Below are positions 56,049-64,000 of a DNA stretch of 64,000 nt, in pieces. A program made the position numbers and the translations under genes. A model generated the notes under the pieces. That model made no database searches. It was given only the letters and a program-made list of their open reading frames with translations, and had not been told where the DNA came from. The stretch is from NCBI RefSeq assembly GCF_022919715.1, contig NZ_CP095042.1, forward strand, positions 4,186,164 through 4,250,163, written 5' to 3'. This DNA comes from Agromyces sp. H17E-10 (GTDB lineage Bacteria > Actinomycetota > Actinomycetes > Actinomycetales > Microbacteriaceae). Position 1 is the stretch's first letter, and each line of letters begins with the position of its first letter.

Positions 56049-56479
56049 ATCCGTCTACCTCTTCCTGTCAGGACTGAAGCGCGCCGCGGCTTCCACGGCG
56101 CGTACTCGTATCCCAGAGTTAGCACACCCATCGGCGACGGTGCTCGGACGGAGTGCCACCTGCCGCAATGTTTATTGATCTGCAATCTTCGACGCAACGG
56201 ATCGCCGCCACGGGCTCGCTGACGCGGAATTCCGCCGTTCTGCGGCCTCGCACGGCACGACGCAGAGGCTCGTCGCGACCAGGCCTTCAGGTCACTGATC
56301 GGATTTTCCGATGCTTAATCATCGGAATCTCCCACTCGTCGAATACACCCGAAAGCCTGTCGCCCGCTGGTCGGACGGTGAAAGGATCCGGGGAATCACC
56401 TAGCCGGCGGCTATGTGCCGCCAGATTGTGTGACGCATGCGGGCTGCATCGTCCCGCGCAAAAGATCTGGGAGGTTCAC
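56049..56479. other. Long non-coding gap with two dyads between divergent genes
   Basis: This 431-base gap between the peptide-binding-protein gene and the M6 protease gene is AT-richer than its surroundings and shows no coding pattern. It holds TTCCGATG / CATCGGAA with a six-base loop (56306-56327) and GGCGGC / GCCGCC around TATGT (56406-56422). I found no convincing -10 box for either gene; the promoters must lie here. Confidence 0.6.
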
Positions 56480-58633
56480 GTGTCACCGCACCAACACCGA
56501 CGCAGAGCAGGAATCCGGCGGGGCGGTCTGGCCGTCGCGGCGGCCCTCGGCGTCATCACGCTCGCCACGGTCTCGAACGGCACCGCGATGGCGGCACCGC
56601 CCGACGCATTCGATCCCGCCGTGCTCGACCCGATCGACCCGCAGCACTGGGAGAACATGGACGACATGACGTGGGACGACTACGTCGGCGTCCCCGGCAC
56701 GGACTGGGCCAACGACACCGAGGGGTCGGACCGCCAGTTCAACGGCGCGATCGTGCTGCTCGACTTCGAGAACCAGCCGTTCCTCGTCACCCAGCCGGAG
56801 GGCTCGCACCCCTTCGGCGACCCGTCGGGGCTCGCGAACGGCCTCGACCGCGAGGACGTTCCGCAGTTCTACCTCGACCTGCTCAACACCCCGAACGAGC
56901 TCAACCACGGCCGCACGATCAACGACTACTGGATGGAGCAGTCGGGCGGCCGGCTGAGCGTGCAGATGGAGGCCTTCGGCCCCTACCAGCTGCCTGGCAA
57001 CATCGAGGAGTACGGGCTCAACGACTCCTTCAACAAGCCCAACGCCGCATACTGCCCGCAGGGCGAGTCGTGCAACAAGGTGCTGCGCACCGACGCGCTG
57101 GCGCTGTGGGGGGCCGACCTCGGCGTGCCCGACCCGCTCAAGGAATTCGACCAGGTGTTCTACATCACGGCCGGACACGACGAGTCGTCGACCTGGGAGG
57201 AGTTCGGGCAGATGCTGTTCGAGTCGCCCGAGGACGTGACCGACGACTTCGGCCCGCCCCGCGACGAGAACGGCCAGGCCCTCGACCAGAACGGCCAGCC
57301 GATGGCCAACTGGGCGAAGACGCGGTACATCCCGTGGACGTCGTGGCAGGCCGCGATCAACCACTGGCCGAACGCGAACTTCCCCTCGAACGGCCGAGCG
57401 GGCAACTCGACGCAGGCCGAGTCGTCGGGCATGGGCACGTTCGCGCACGAGTTCTCGCACATCCTCGGCATCTCCGACAACTACGGCAACCCGTACGGAA
57501 CCGACGCCGACGACGGCGGCCCGCTCCGCGACACGAGCGGTCCGTTCGACGTGCTCGCGCGCGGCTCGTTCAACGGCCCCGGCGGTACGCACCAGCGCTG
57601 GAGCGTCCCCTCGGTCGCCGGTGGTTCGCAGCCCGCGGGCGTGGCGCTCCGCAACCGCATCAAGCTCGGCATCATCGACGCGGAGAACTACCTCAACCTG
57701 CAGGAGTCGCAGGTCGACGCCGCGGGCTCGATCGTCACCGAGCTCACCTCGCGCGCGGTGATGCGCCCGGGTGAGCTCATGGGCGTCAACCTCGTGTTCG
57801 ACAAGCCCGACGCCGCGGCCGCCGACAACTCGACCGGCAGCTGCACGCGGAAGGCGCAGTGGGACTGCGACGGCGGTTCGTTCGACAACTACACCCTCGA
57901 GGTCATCGACCGGATGGGCACGGACTCGTTCCAGCCCGACCACGGCGTCATGATCGCGAAGACGAAGAACCAGGACCGCAACCCGTTCATCTGGACGGTC
58001 GACGCGAACCCGCAGAACATCGACACGGTCGACTACGTCCGTCCCGACGGCACGCCGATCATGATCACCCGCGGTGACCAGCGCCAGCTCAACGACGCAC
58101 TGTTCCACGCCGGCAACGACTCCGGCTCGGAGTACGAGTACGTCGACGAGGCCAACGGCCTGCACTTCTACATCCTCGACGTGCACCGCGACGACGACGG
58201 CATCCTGAAGTACGACGTCGCCGTGCGTTCGACGGTCTCGGCCGGCCCGCAGGCCCGCGGTGTCGACCTCGGCAAGGCCGTGGTGAAGGGCAACCTCGCC
58301 TCGCTGCACGGCCAGGCGCAGGCCAACGGCGTCGCGATCGCGCAGTGCCAGGTGCCGCTCACGAACACCGGCGAGGCCGTCGCCGACGCCGGTGCGAACA
58401 GCGACATCTACCGGCTGTCGACGTCGATCGAGGGTCGCGGCTGGTCGGTGAACACGCCGAGCAGCGTCGTCGCCGCCGGTGCGGGTGAGACGATCACCCT
58501 GCCGGTCTACGCCTCGCGCGGCGCCGACGCCTCGCGCGACGCGACCGTCACCGTGACCGCGACGAGCGAGAACGACCCGACCGTCACCGAGACGATCACG
58601 TGCGAGCTCGACGCACCGGGCAACGCCCGCTGA
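56480..58633 (+). CDS. Secreted M6 family (immune inhibitor A-like) metalloprotease
   Basis: A 717-residue exported protein. The twin-Arg-like basic N-terminus and hydrophobic stretch end in TAMA-APPD, a likely signal peptidase site near residue 38. The metzincin-type zinc motif HEFSHILGISDNYG (from about 323) is intact with the third ligand in place (D for the distal position). The C-terminal 100 residues form a beta-rich, immunoglobulin-like domain (EGRGWSVNTPSSVVAAGAGETITLPVYA). There is no sortase motif or membrane anchor. GTG at 56480 has GGGAGG five bases upstream. A strong hairpin follows the gene. Confidence 0.9.
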   Translation: MSPHQHRRRAGIRRGGLAVAAALGVITLATVSNGTAMAAPPDAFDPAVLDPIDPQHWENMDDMTWDDYVGVPGTDWANDTEGSDRQFNGAIVLLDFENQPFLVTQPEGSHPFGDPSGLANGLDREDVPQFYLDLLNTPNELNHGRTINDYWMEQSGGRLSVQMEAFGPYQLPGNIEEYGLNDSFNKPNAAYCPQGESCNKVLRTDALALWGADLGVPDPLKEFDQVFYITAGHDESSTWEEFGQMLFESPEDVTDDFGPPRDENGQALDQNGQPMANWAKTRYIPWTSWQAAINHWPNANFPSNGRAGNSTQAESSGMGTFAHEFSHILGISDNYGNPYGTDADDGGPLRDTSGPFDVLARGSFNGPGGTHQRWSVPSVAGGSQPAGVALRNRIKLGIIDAENYLNLQESQVDAAGSIVTELTSRAVMRPGELMGVNLVFDKPDAAAADNSTGSCTRKAQWDCDGGSFDNYTLEVIDRMGTDSFQPDHGVMIAKTKNQDRNPFIWTVDANPQNIDTVDYVRPDGTPIMITRGDQRQLNDALFHAGNDSGSEYEYVDEANGLHFYILDVHRDDDGILKYDVAVRSTVSAGPQARGVDLGKAVVKGNLASLHGQAQANGVAIAQCQVPLTNTGEAVADAGANSDIYRLSTSIEGRGWSVNTPSSVVAAGAGETITLPVYASRGADASRDATVTVTATSENDPTVTETITCELDAPGNAR

Positions 58634-58654
58634 GTCGGTTCCACCGATCGGGCG

Positions 58655-58683
58655 CGCGGAGCCGGACCACGTCCGGCTCCGCG
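58655..58683 (+). terminator. Terminator after the M6 protease gene
   Basis: Perfect 13-bp arms CGCGGAGCCGGAC and GTCCGGCTCCGCG with a three-base loop, 21 bases after the stop. Confidence 0.75.
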
Positions 58684-58757
58684 TCGCCCCGGTCGCGCAT
58701 CGCCTCCCACTCCACCTCGACCGACGGCCCGCCGACGGGCGGGCGTCAGGAGACGCC

Positions 58758-59243
58758 ATGACCCTCCGCCTCCTCCGACGCGCAGCGAGCTGCGCCGTGC
58801 TCGCACTGCCCGTCGCCGCGCTCGTCGCGTGCGCCTCACCCGGCTCCGGTCCGGATGCCGCAGCCGACGCCGACGCGTTCCAGCTCGTAGTGCGCGACGG
58901 CAGCCTCCGCGAACTCGGCGCGACGTGCTCGGGCGCGCGACCGTACCTCGGGTTCCACAAGGGCGCCGAGCTCACCCTGACCGACGCGGCGGGCGAAGTC
59001 GCCTACTCCGCCGTGCTCGGCGACGGCGACGCCGTCAATGTCGACGACATCGACTACGGCAACGCCCCCCGCATCCCCACGTTCTGCCGGTTCGCGCTCG
59101 ACGCGGCCGACCTGGCCGACGGCACCTACCGCGTCGCCATCGACGGCGACGGCGTGGCCGAGTACGTCGTCGACGGCGATCCGGCGATGATCTTCGTGCC
59201 GGCGCTCGCGTCGGTCGCCCCCAACCCCGAAGGATCAGGATGA
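58758..59243 (+). CDS. Lipoprotein of unknown function with a Cys pair
   Basis: A 161-residue lipoprotein: basic N-terminus, hydrophobic stretch and lipobox ALVAC with the lipidated Cys at about 25. The mature part is acidic and contains just two more cysteines (about 57 and 110), likely a disulfide. I do not recognise the family. It overlaps the next gene, a TlpA-like thioredoxin lipoprotein (ATGA), which could reduce or make that disulfide. Confidence 0.75.
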   Translation: MTLRLLRRAASCAVLALPVAALVACASPGSGPDAAADADAFQLVVRDGSLRELGATCSGARPYLGFHKGAELTLTDAAGEVAYSAVLGDGDAVNVDDIDYGNAPRIPTFCRFALDAADLADGTYRVAIDGDGVAEYVVDGDPAMIFVPALASVAPNPEGSG

Positions 59244-59806
59244 CGCTCGCGCGAACCGCCACCGCCCTCGCCCTCCTCGTCGGGCTCGCGCTCTCGACCG
59301 CCGCCTGCGCGTCAGGGCCGCGCGGCGGCGCCGACCGGCTGCCTGGGCCGCTGCCGGCCGAGGCCACGTACGCCCCCGTCGCCGGAGCGCCCGATGCACC
59401 GGACATCGACGGACGCCTGATCGACCGCACCGCCGTCGACCTCGAGACGCTCGCCGCAGGGCGGCCGCTCATCGTGCAGTTCATGGCGAGCTGGTGCACC
59501 ACCTGCGCCGAGCAGCAGTCGGTCATCTCGACCATCGCCGACGAGTACGGCGACGCGGTCGCGATCGCGCAGGTCTCGGGTGACACCGACACGACCGCGC
59601 TCACGACCTATCTCGACGAGCATCAGGTGACGCAGCCGGTGGTCGTCGACCCCGACCTGCAGGTGTGGCGCTCGTTCGCCGTCACCGAGCCTCCGATGAC
59701 GGCGCTGATCGACGCCGACGGGCACCTCGTGAAGCTCTGGCCGACGGGAGCCGACGCCGACCGGATCCGTGCCGAGCTCGACGAGATCGTCGTCACGTCC
59801 GGCTGA
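59240..59806 (+). CDS. TlpA-like thioredoxin-fold lipoprotein
   Basis: A 188-residue lipoprotein with lipobox STAAC (Cys about 23) and a thioredoxin fold: IVQFMASWCTTCAEQ gives the redox pair C86-x-x-C89, and PPMTALIDADG contains the cis-Pro loop. It acts outside the membrane, either in protein disulfide reduction or cytochrome-type maturation; no ccm or ccs genes are nearby. The start is fixed by overlap with the preceding lipoprotein gene, its probable partner. Confidence 0.85.
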   Translation: MTLARTATALALLVGLALSTAACASGPRGGADRLPGPLPAEATYAPVAGAPDAPDIDGRLIDRTAVDLETLAAGRPLIVQFMASWCTTCAEQQSVISTIADEYGDAVAIAQVSGDTDTTALTTYLDEHQVTQPVVVDPDLQVWRSFAVTEPPMTALIDADGHLVKLWPTGADADRIRAELDEIVVTSG

Positions 59807-59874
59807 TCGTCCCGACGAGGCGCACCGACAGGCGCACGGACGCCGACCGCGTGATCGGCTGGGACGAGGGGCGG

Positions 59875-61743
59875 CTACTCGTCGCGCAGCGCCCGCCGCT
59901 CCTGCTCGAGCTCGACGAGCGCCCGCTGCAACGCGGCGAACGTCGCCTGGTCGGCGCGGTCGAGCCGCTGGAGCCGGCCGAGCAGCTCGGACTTCTGCCG
60001 GAGCAGCTCACGGTCGACGAGCGCGCTGACGACGCCGCGCACCCACGCATCGAGCTCGGCGCCGCTGCGTTGCGGCACGGGCAGGACCGCCAACTGCTGC
60101 ACGACGCCCGCGAACGGCTGGGGCACCTCGGCGATCACCCGGTCGACGCGGACGGCGGGATCGGTCGAGCCGAGCACCGACGCGATGCCGTCGCGCACGA
60201 CGGCGAGGGTGGCGTCGCCGAACCGGCAGTCGACGGCGTGCCGAAGCAGGTCGTCGCCGACCCGCTCGGGGAACTGCAGCATCGCCTGCAGCGCGTCGCG
60301 CTCGAGCCGGGTCGACGGGTCGCGCGGCAGAGCGGTGATCGAGAACGGCCGATCGCCGTCGGCCCCGTCGGCCGCAGCCGGCTGGGATGCCTCGGGCCGG
60401 GCGCCCTGCGCGGAGCGTTCGCCGCCCCGGCCGGCCGCACTGCGCACTGCGCGCGTGACCTCGCCGAGCTCCATTCCGAGCATGCGGGCGAGCTCGCGCG
60501 TGTAGCCGGGCCGGATCGACGCGTCGCGGATCTCGGCGACGACCGGCGCGGCCGACCGCAGCGCCGCGACCCGGCCCTCGACGGTCTCGAGGTCGTATCG
60601 CGCGAGCGTGTGGCGGATCACGAACTCGAACATCGGCACCTTCGTGTCGACGAGCGAACGCACCGCGGCGTCGCCGCGGGCGAGTCGCAGGTCGCACGGA
60701 TCGAGTCCGTCGGGAGCGACCGCGACGAAGGTCTGGGCGGCGAAGCGCTGCTCCTCGCCGAACGCGCGCATCGCCGCCTTCTGCCCGGCTTCGTCGCCGT
60801 CGAACGTGAAGACCACCTCACCGACGCCGGAGTCGTCGAGCACCCGGCGGAGCACCTTGATGTGGTCGACGCCGAACGCGGTGCCGCAGGTCGCGATCGC
60901 CGTGGTGACGCCCGCGAGATGACAGGCCATGACGTCGGTGTAGCCCTCGACGACGACGACGCGCTGGGTCCGTGAGATGTCGCGCTTGGCCAGGTCGAGC
61001 CCGTAGAGCACCTGGGCCTTGTGGTAGACCGCGGTCTCAGGGGTGTTGAGGTACTTCGGCCCCTTGTCGTCGTCGAGCAGGCGCCTCGCGCCGAAGCCGA
61101 CCGTCTGGCCCGTGACATCCCGGATCGGCCACACGAGCCGACCGCGGAACCGGTCGTAGACGCCGCGGTCGCCCTGGGAGACGAGGCCGGCGGCGGCGAG
61201 CTCCTCGGCCGAGTACCCGCGCCCGCGCAGGTGGTTCGTGAGCGCGTCCCAGCTCTTGGGGGCGAATCCGACGCCGAATCGGCGTGCGGCCTCGGCGTCG
61301 AACCCGCGCTCGCCGAGGAATCGGCGACCGATGTCGGCGCCGGGCTGCACGAGCTGCTCGACGAAGAACTCGGCCGCGGCCTGGTTCGCCGCGAGCAGCC
61401 GGGCGCGGTTGCCGTGATCGGCCGCCGGGCCGCCGCCGTCCTCGTAGTGGAGCTCGTAGCCGATGCGGCCGGCGAGGCGCTCGACGGCCTCGGTGAACGT
61501 GACGTGGTCGATCTTCTGCAGGAAGCTGTAGACGTCGCCGGACTCGCCGCAGCCGAAGCAGTGGTAGTAGCCGACGCCGGGCCGCACGTTGAAGCTCGGG
61601 CTGCGCTCGTCGTGGAACGGGCAGAGCCCCTTGAGCGAACCGACGCCGGCCGACTTCAGGCTCACGTGCTCGCCGATGATGTCGGCGATGTTCGTGCGGG
61701 CCTTCACCTCTTCGACATCGCTCTGTCGAATCCGGCCGGCCAT
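59875..61743 (-). CDS. dnaG: DNA primase
   Basis: Makes RNA primers for replication. The 622 residues carry the CHC2 zinc finger (Cys41, His44, Cys62, Cys65), the RNA polymerase basic segment, and the TOPRIM motifs VVVVEGYTDVMA and FTFDGDEAGQKAA. The C-terminal helicase-binding part is Ala/Arg-rich, as in other Actinobacteria. ATG at 61743 is chosen over the GTG at 61749 because TAGGAT lies exactly six bases before it, the leaderless layout repeated across this window. It is downstream of dgt and dus. Confidence 0.96.
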   Translation of the reverse strand: MAGRIRQSDVEEVKARTNIADIIGEHVSLKSAGVGSLKGLCPFHDERSPSFNVRPGVGYYHCFGCGESGDVYSFLQKIDHVTFTEAVERLAGRIGYELHYEDGGGPAADHGNRARLLAANQAAAEFFVEQLVQPGADIGRRFLGERGFDAEAARRFGVGFAPKSWDALTNHLRGRGYSAEELAAAGLVSQGDRGVYDRFRGRLVWPIRDVTGQTVGFGARRLLDDDKGPKYLNTPETAVYHKAQVLYGLDLAKRDISRTQRVVVVEGYTDVMACHLAGVTTAIATCGTAFGVDHIKVLRRVLDDSGVGEVVFTFDGDEAGQKAAMRAFGEEQRFAAQTFVAVAPDGLDPCDLRLARGDAAVRSLVDTKVPMFEFVIRHTLARYDLETVEGRVAALRSAAPVVAEIRDASIRPGYTRELARMLGMELGEVTRAVRSAAGRGGERSAQGARPEASQPAAADGADGDRPFSITALPRDPSTRLERDALQAMLQFPERVGDDLLRHAVDCRFGDATLAVVRDGIASVLGSTDPAVRVDRVIAEVPQPFAGVVQQLAVLPVPQRSGAELDAWVRGVVSALVDRELLRQKSELLGRLQRLDRADQATFAALQRALVELEQERRALRDE

Positions 61744-61749
61744 GGTCAC

Positions 61750-61755
61750 ATCCTA
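61750..61755 (-). promoter_or_regulatory. -10 box for leaderless dnaG
   Basis: TAGGAT, then GTGACC and the ATG at 61743. It lies in the 66-base gap after dgt, so dnaG has its own promoter. Confidence 0.5.
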
Positions 61756-61809
61756 TTCATCGGGTCGAGCTCGTCGGGCGAGCGGAACGGGCGGCGGAGC
61801 ACCGCCGCG

Positions 61810-63066
61810 TCACGGCTGCACGAGCCGCTCGTGCCAGGCGAGCGCCGACTGGTCGGTGAGGCTCGCGACCTGGTCGACGACGACGCGCTTGCGGCCCGCG
61901 TCATCGGGCGCGGCGGCCCAGTCCTCGGCGAAGCCCGTGTCGAGATGCTGCTCCCCCGTCTCGAAGAGCACGTCGGCGAGCGACGCGAGCACCTCGCGTT
62001 GCTGCCGGTAGATCGGCTGGCGGGTGTTGCGCGACATCACGAACGCCGCGACGATGCCCTTGAGCACCGCGATCTCGGCCTGGATCTCGCGCGGCACGAC
62101 GACGTCGGCGTCGAAGCGGATGAGGCTCGCGAGCGGGAACGCCGAGCGCGTCGCCTCGGTCGCCGCGTGCGCGAATCGCCCGATGAGCTGGCTCGTGAGG
62201 TTCTTGAGCCGAGCCTGGTCGCGCCGGCTGCCCGACCACTCGTCGAGCCAGACGTCGAGCGAGTCGAGCCGGTCGAAGGCGGCGATGAGTTCGTCGTGCG
62301 GGATCGCCCCGCCGATCCACTCGTACATCGAGGTCACGAGCTCGTCGTGGTCGACCCGGGCGCCGAGTGCGGCGACGTCGATGTAGCCGTTCACGATCGC
62401 GTCCTCGAAGTCGTGCACCGAGTACGCGATGTCGTCGGAGAGGTCCATCACCTGGGCCTCGATGCAGAGCCTCCGCTCGGGTGCCCCCGACCGCAGCCAC
62501 TCGAACACCGCGACGTCATCGTGGTAGAAGCCGAACTTCTGCCGGCCCGACGGGTCGGCGACGCCCGACGCCTCGGGCCACGGGTACTTGCAGCTCGCGT
62601 CGAGGCTCGCCCGGGTGAGGTTGAGCCCGTAGCTCCGGCCGTCGGCACCGAAGACCTTCGGCTCGAGGCGCGTGAGCAGGCGGAGGGTCTGGGCGTTGCC
62701 CTCGAATCCCCCGATGTCGGCGGCCCACGTGTTGAGCGCCTTCTCGCCGTTGTGCCCGAACGGCGGGTGCCCGAGGTCGTGCGCGAGGCACGCCGTGTCG
62801 ACGACGTCGGGGTCGAGCGCGAGGTTGTCGGCGAGCTCGCGGCCGATCTGGGCGACCTCGAGCGAGTGGGTCAGCCGGTTGCGCGCGAAGTCGAGGCCCG
62901 CGGTCGGACTCAGCACCTGGGTCTTCGCGGCGAGCCGGCGCAACGCGCTCGAGTGCAGCAGCCGGGCGCGGTCGCGCGCGAAGTCGCTGCGACGGGAGTA
63001 GTGCTCCTCGGGCAGCATCCGTTCGGTGTCGGCGGCCTCGTAGCCGCCGAACAGTCGTGCCGCCAT
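61810..63066 (-). CDS. dgt: Deoxyguanosinetriphosphate triphosphohydrolase-like protein
   Basis: A 418-residue HD-domain enzyme expected to cleave dNTPs to nucleosides and triphosphate. The HD metal residues are in RLTHSLEVAQI and LAHDLGHPPFGHNGE, and a later Asp in DLSDDIAYSVHD. It starts one base after the dus stop and is followed by dnaG, the common actinobacterial order. Confidence 0.94.
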   Translation of the reverse strand: MAARLFGGYEAADTERMLPEEHYSRRSDFARDRARLLHSSALRRLAAKTQVLSPTAGLDFARNRLTHSLEVAQIGRELADNLALDPDVVDTACLAHDLGHPPFGHNGEKALNTWAADIGGFEGNAQTLRLLTRLEPKVFGADGRSYGLNLTRASLDASCKYPWPEASGVADPSGRQKFGFYHDDVAVFEWLRSGAPERRLCIEAQVMDLSDDIAYSVHDFEDAIVNGYIDVAALGARVDHDELVTSMYEWIGGAIPHDELIAAFDRLDSLDVWLDEWSGSRRDQARLKNLTSQLIGRFAHAATEATRSAFPLASLIRFDADVVVPREIQAEIAVLKGIVAAFVMSRNTRQPIYRQQREVLASLADVLFETGEQHLDTGFAEDWAAAPDDAGRKRVVVDQVASLTDQSALAWHERLVQP

Positions 63067-63067
63067 C

Positions 63068-64000
63068 TCAGCCGCCGCTCGTGTCGAGTTCGGCGTCGAC
63101 GAGGGTGACCCGGTCGTGGCCGACCAGCTCCTGCGAATCGAGCCAGCCGTCGGGCAGCGCCGGGTTCTTCGGCGTGCCGGCGCGGCCGCGCGGGCCCTCG
63201 GCTCCTTCGCCCGGGTACGGCGTCGACCAGTCGAGCGTGCCGAGCAGGTCGTCGAGCATCGCGAGCGATTCGACGGTCGCGAGGCGTGCGCGCAGGTCGC
63301 CGCCGACCGGGTACCCCTTGAAGTACCAGGCCACGTGCTTGCGGATGTCGCGGCAGCCGCGCTCTTCGCTGTCGAAGAACTCGGTGAGGAGCTCGGCGTG
63401 CCGCCGGAACGTCTGCGCGACCTGGCCGAGCGACGGCCGGAACAGCGCTTCGTCGCCGCCGGCGAGCTCGCCGCGGAACCCCGCGGCCAGGTCGCCGAAG
63501 AGCCACGGCCGCCCGAGGCATCCGCGCCCGACGACGACGCCGTCGCACCCGGTCTCGGCGACCATGCGCAGCGCGTCGCCCGCCGACCAGATGTCGCCGT
63601 TGCCGAGCACCGGCACGCTCGTGACCGTCTCCTTCAGCTTCGTGATCGCCGACCAGTCGGCCTGGCCCGAGTAGAACTCGGCGGCGGTGCGTGCGTGCAG
63701 CGCGACGGCGGCGACGCCCGCGCCCTCGGCGATGCGGCCCGCCTCCAGATAGGTCAGGTGGTCGGAGTCGATGCCCTTGCGCATCTTCACCGTGAGCGGC
63801 TTGTCGCCCGCGGCCTTCACGGCGCCCTCGACGATGTCGCGGAAGAGCCCGGTCTTCCACGGCAGGGCGGAGCCGCCGCCCTTGCGGGTGACCTTCGGCA
63901 CGGGGCATCCGAAATTGAGGTCGATGTGGTCGGCGCGGTCTTCGGCGACGAGCATGGTGACCGCCTCGGCCACCGTCTTCGGGTCGACGCCGTAGAGCTG
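63068..64000 (-). CDS. dusB: tRNA-dihydrouridine synthase (5' end outside the window)
   Basis: The C-terminal 310 residues of an FMN-dependent enzyme that reduces uridines in tRNA D-loops. The catalytic Cys lies in LNFGCPVPKVTRKGGGSAL, FMN contacts in PLTVKMRKG, VALHART and PVLGNGDIWS, and the phosphate site in VVVGRGCLGRPW. The first visible residues are QLYGVDPKTVAEA; the start codon is beyond base 64000. The C-terminal 50 residues are a Gly/Pro-rich extension. Class B is inferred from the NFGCPxxKV motif. Confidence 0.93.
   Translation of the reverse strand, partial: QLYGVDPKTVAEAVTMLVAEDRADHIDLNFGCPVPKVTRKGGGSALPWKTGLFRDIVEGAVKAAGDKPLTVKMRKGIDSDHLTYLEAGRIAEGAGVAAVALHARTAAEFYSGQADWSAITKLKETVTSVPVLGNGDIWSAGDALRMVAETGCDGVVVGRGCLGRPWLFGDLAAGFRGELAGGDEALFRPSLGQVAQTFRRHAELLTEFFDSEERGCRDIRKHVAWYFKGYPVGGDLRARLATVESLAMLDDLLGTLDWSTPYPGEGAEGPRGRAGTPKNPALPDGWLDSQELVGHDRVTLVDAELDTSGG

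Noticed and set aside
56153..56479. Upstream extension of the M6 protease frame
   Set aside because: Codon use in this stretch is unlike genes here, and the signal peptide with its GGGAGG ribosome site starts at 56480.

Overview
This window is chromosomal DNA from a high-GC actinobacterium, most likely a member of the Microbacteriaceae. The evidence is strong G/C at third codon positions, actinobacterial family markers (PAC2 protein, DUF3145, DUF4191, polyphosphate glucokinase, PucR-type FasR next to fabD-fabH-acpP-fabF, homodimeric AceE, an exonuclease/polymerase related to Pol I) and the dus-dgt-dnaG order. I see no rRNA, insertion sequence, prophage or CRISPR array. Almost all genes are core or lineage-core genes.

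Layout. 1-3.0 kb: sigA, murT and the start of gatD on the minus strand (peptidoglycan amidation coupled to the primary sigma factor). 3.0-12.1 kb: PAC2 protein, leucyl aminopeptidase, then a lipoate block (lpd, 2-oxoacid dehydrogenase E2, lipB, lipA) interrupted by a membrane-anchored pseudokinase on the other strand. 12.2-19.5 kb: DUF4191 and RDD membrane proteins, then glutamine synthesis (glnA with a tandem GlnR-type operator, glnE, glnA2). 19.6-25.9 kb: panB, map, ppgK, RNase P RNA, a zinc-ribbon coiled-coil protein, a Nif3-like protein fused head-to-tail to a tRNA-Val, a membrane protein and a peroxiredoxin. 26.0-33.8 kb: aceE and the FAS-II operon fasR-fabD-fabH-acpP-fabF, closed by three tandem copies of one terminator. 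33.9-41.4 kb: DUF3145, PadR regulator, DNA polymerase and a zinc-ribbon nuclease in divergent arrangement, a flavohemoglobin-like protein with a DivIVA-like protein, and dinB. 41.5-43.7 kb: an overlapping pair of a DUF1704 (QEGLA) metallopeptidase and an ATP-grasp ligase. 43.7-49.6 kb: YjbR protein, tRNAs, glycosyltransferase, DMT transporter, def, azlCD, tRNA-Asn. 49.6-56.0 kb: an oligopeptide ABC operon with three ATPase domains and a terminal dehydrogenase. 56.5-59.8 kb: secreted M6 protease, lipoprotein plus TlpA-like thioredoxin. 59.9-64 kb: dnaG, dgt and dus (cut by the window end).

The most useful things seen beyond gene naming are: a repeated promoter rule, TAnnnT followed by exactly six bases and the start codon, which implies leaderless mRNAs for about a dozen genes; a 17-bp palindrome that holds both start codons and both -10 boxes of a divergent pair; a tRNA whose maturation would create a leaderless nif3 mRNA; the DUF1704/ATP-grasp cassette, which resembles the two chemistries of the eukaryotic tubulin tyrosination cycle; and a pseudokinase that has lost every catalytic motif. 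Functional assignments come from recognising motifs by eye. No database search was run.
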